This document shows positions 6,068 through 6,729 of a DNA stretch of 6,729 nt, in pieces. A program made the position numbers and the translations under genes. Position 1 is the stretch's first letter. Each line of letters begins with the position of its first letter. The notes beneath the pieces were generated by a model. The model was not told where the DNA came from, did no database searches, and saw only the letters and a list, made by a program, of their open reading frames with translations. The stretch lies in the NCBI GenBank assembly GCA_020630045.1, contig JAHDCE010000231.1, positions 1 through 6,729 on the forward strand, written 5' to 3'. This DNA is from Saprospiraceae bacterium. GTDB lineage: Bacteria > Bacteroidota > Bacteroidia > Chitinophagales > Saprospiraceae.

Positions 6068-6729
6068 TTAATTAATTTCTTTCTTATCTAATATTTTATT
6101 TAACCATTTCATATAATCATGCTGGTGCCTGTTTTTGACATTCTCACCTGAATTCATTATAGAATGAATATCATGAACATGTGGAGAATCAGTTAGATAT
6201 TCATCCGGCAAACCTAGCATGTGTCCAAATTCATGAACTGCCCCACGTTGTCTCCCTCCTCCACTTTTATTAGTCATTCTTAAATCTTCGGAATCCAATT
6301 GAACTCGGCCACTCAAAGGACTTACATAGCTTCTATGAAAACCTCCCTTTTCGATTTTTTTCACATGAATTTCCCAGTGTTCAGAAATCGAAAATCCACC
6401 TATTTTTGACTCGAATTCGAATTGTAGAAATACCTTTTTTCCAGACTCTAAGGTTTTTACCAATTTTTTATTCCCCCATTTGTTTATCACTGATTTTTCA
6501 AACATGGAGACAAAAGACTCTTTTTCAAAATCGCTCCATTCTAAATCCTTTGAAGATTTGAAAATGAATTGGAGTTTCATAAATACAAATAGTATCAAAT
6601 TCCCCGAGGCATCTTCTACTAAATATAAGTCATAAGCATCAAGAACCTTACCTCCAAACCAACCTATTGATCCGGCATTGTAGTTTCGGTTCTTTGCTAT
6701 TATTTTTTGGTTGTTGTTTAAAGATATCA
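6068..6729 (-). CDS. C-terminal part of a larger protein with zincin metallopeptidase domain; candidate toxin (5' end outside window)
   Basis: The frame is open from 6727 to the TAA at 6070-6068, giving 219 residues with no start required in the window. A TTG at 6598 and an ATG at 6580 exist, but the 43 residues before the TTG (containing NYNAGSIGWFGGKVLDAYDLYLVEDAS) read as ordinary protein and run smoothly into GNLILFVFMKLQF. So I treat the gene as truncated by the window. The domain carries HEFGHMLGLPDEY (6235-6197): two zinc-binding His, the catalytic Glu, and a downstream Asp/Glu as possible third ligand. A SIMNSG segment 23 residues after the His-Glu pair resembles a Met-turn. The family is the HExxHxxG-type zincins that occur as C-terminal toxin domains of polymorphic and T6SS effectors. 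No signal peptide is seen in this part. The directly following membrane-protein gene supports a toxin-immunity pair. A housekeeping protease is less likely in this context. Confidence 0.8.
   Translation of the reverse strand, partial: ISLNNNQKIIAKNRNYNAGSIGWFGGKVLDAYDLYLVEDASGNLILFVFMKLQFIFKSSKDLEWSDFEKESFVSMFEKSVINKWGNKKLVKTLESGKKVFLQFEFESKIGGFSISEHWEIHVKKIEKGGFHRSYVSPLSGRVQLDSEDLRMTNKSGGGRQRGAVHEFGHMLGLPDEYLTDSPHVHDIHSIMNSGENVKNRHQHDYMKWLNKILDKKEIN

Noticed and set aside
6068..6598. Metallopeptidase as a 176-residue protein starting at TTG 6598
   Set aside because: The frame continues upstream to the window edge with plausible protein sequence, so the TTG is most likely an internal Leu codon.

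Overview
The window is AT-rich and every supported gene lies on the minus strand, so the biology reads from position 6729 down to position 1. The proteins suggest a Bacteroidota genome. A short-tailed VgrG spike, a DUF4280 PAAR-like tip and a DUF3289-type cargo protein sit next to each other, translation-initiation regions are A-rich with weak Shine-Dalgarno matches, and the gap between transcription units is very AT-rich. This fits a type VI secretion (subtype iii-like) spike/effector module or a closely related contractile injection system. Phylum and subtype are inferred from protein features remembered from these families; no search was run.

Right part (6729-5708): the 3' end of a larger gene whose C-terminal domain carries HEFGHMLGLPDEY, a zincin-type metallopeptidase motif. 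The frame is open through the right edge, so this is a 5'-truncated gene and not a small stand-alone protease. A 119-residue single-membrane-segment protein begins directly at its stop codon. The pair has the layout of a toxin followed by its immunity protein. A clear hairpin plus U-tract terminator (5565-5611) ends this unit.

Middle and left part (5462-1): a five-gene, tightly packed operon. It starts with vgrG, which is broken into two frames at a short AT dinucleotide tract near 5046-5051. Then come an unrecognised 290-residue protein placed where adaptors or chaperones usually sit, a 148-residue DUF4280 PAAR-like protein, a 621-residue cargo protein with N-terminal beta-sandwich-like repeats and a C-terminal DUF3289-like domain, and the start of a secreted or lipoprotein-like protein that runs off the left edge. 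Gene spacings run from an 8-base overlap to a 19-base gap, so the genes are very likely co-transcribed.

Working model (inference): VgrG and the DUF4280 protein form the spike and its tip, the 290-residue protein loads or stabilises cargo, the DUF3289 protein is the delivered effector, and the exported protein at the left edge protects the producer. The metallopeptidase/membrane-protein pair upstream would be a second effector-immunity cassette. The most notable points are the vgrG frameshift, the truncated metallopeptidase effector, and the unrecognised 290-residue protein and two candidate immunity proteins.
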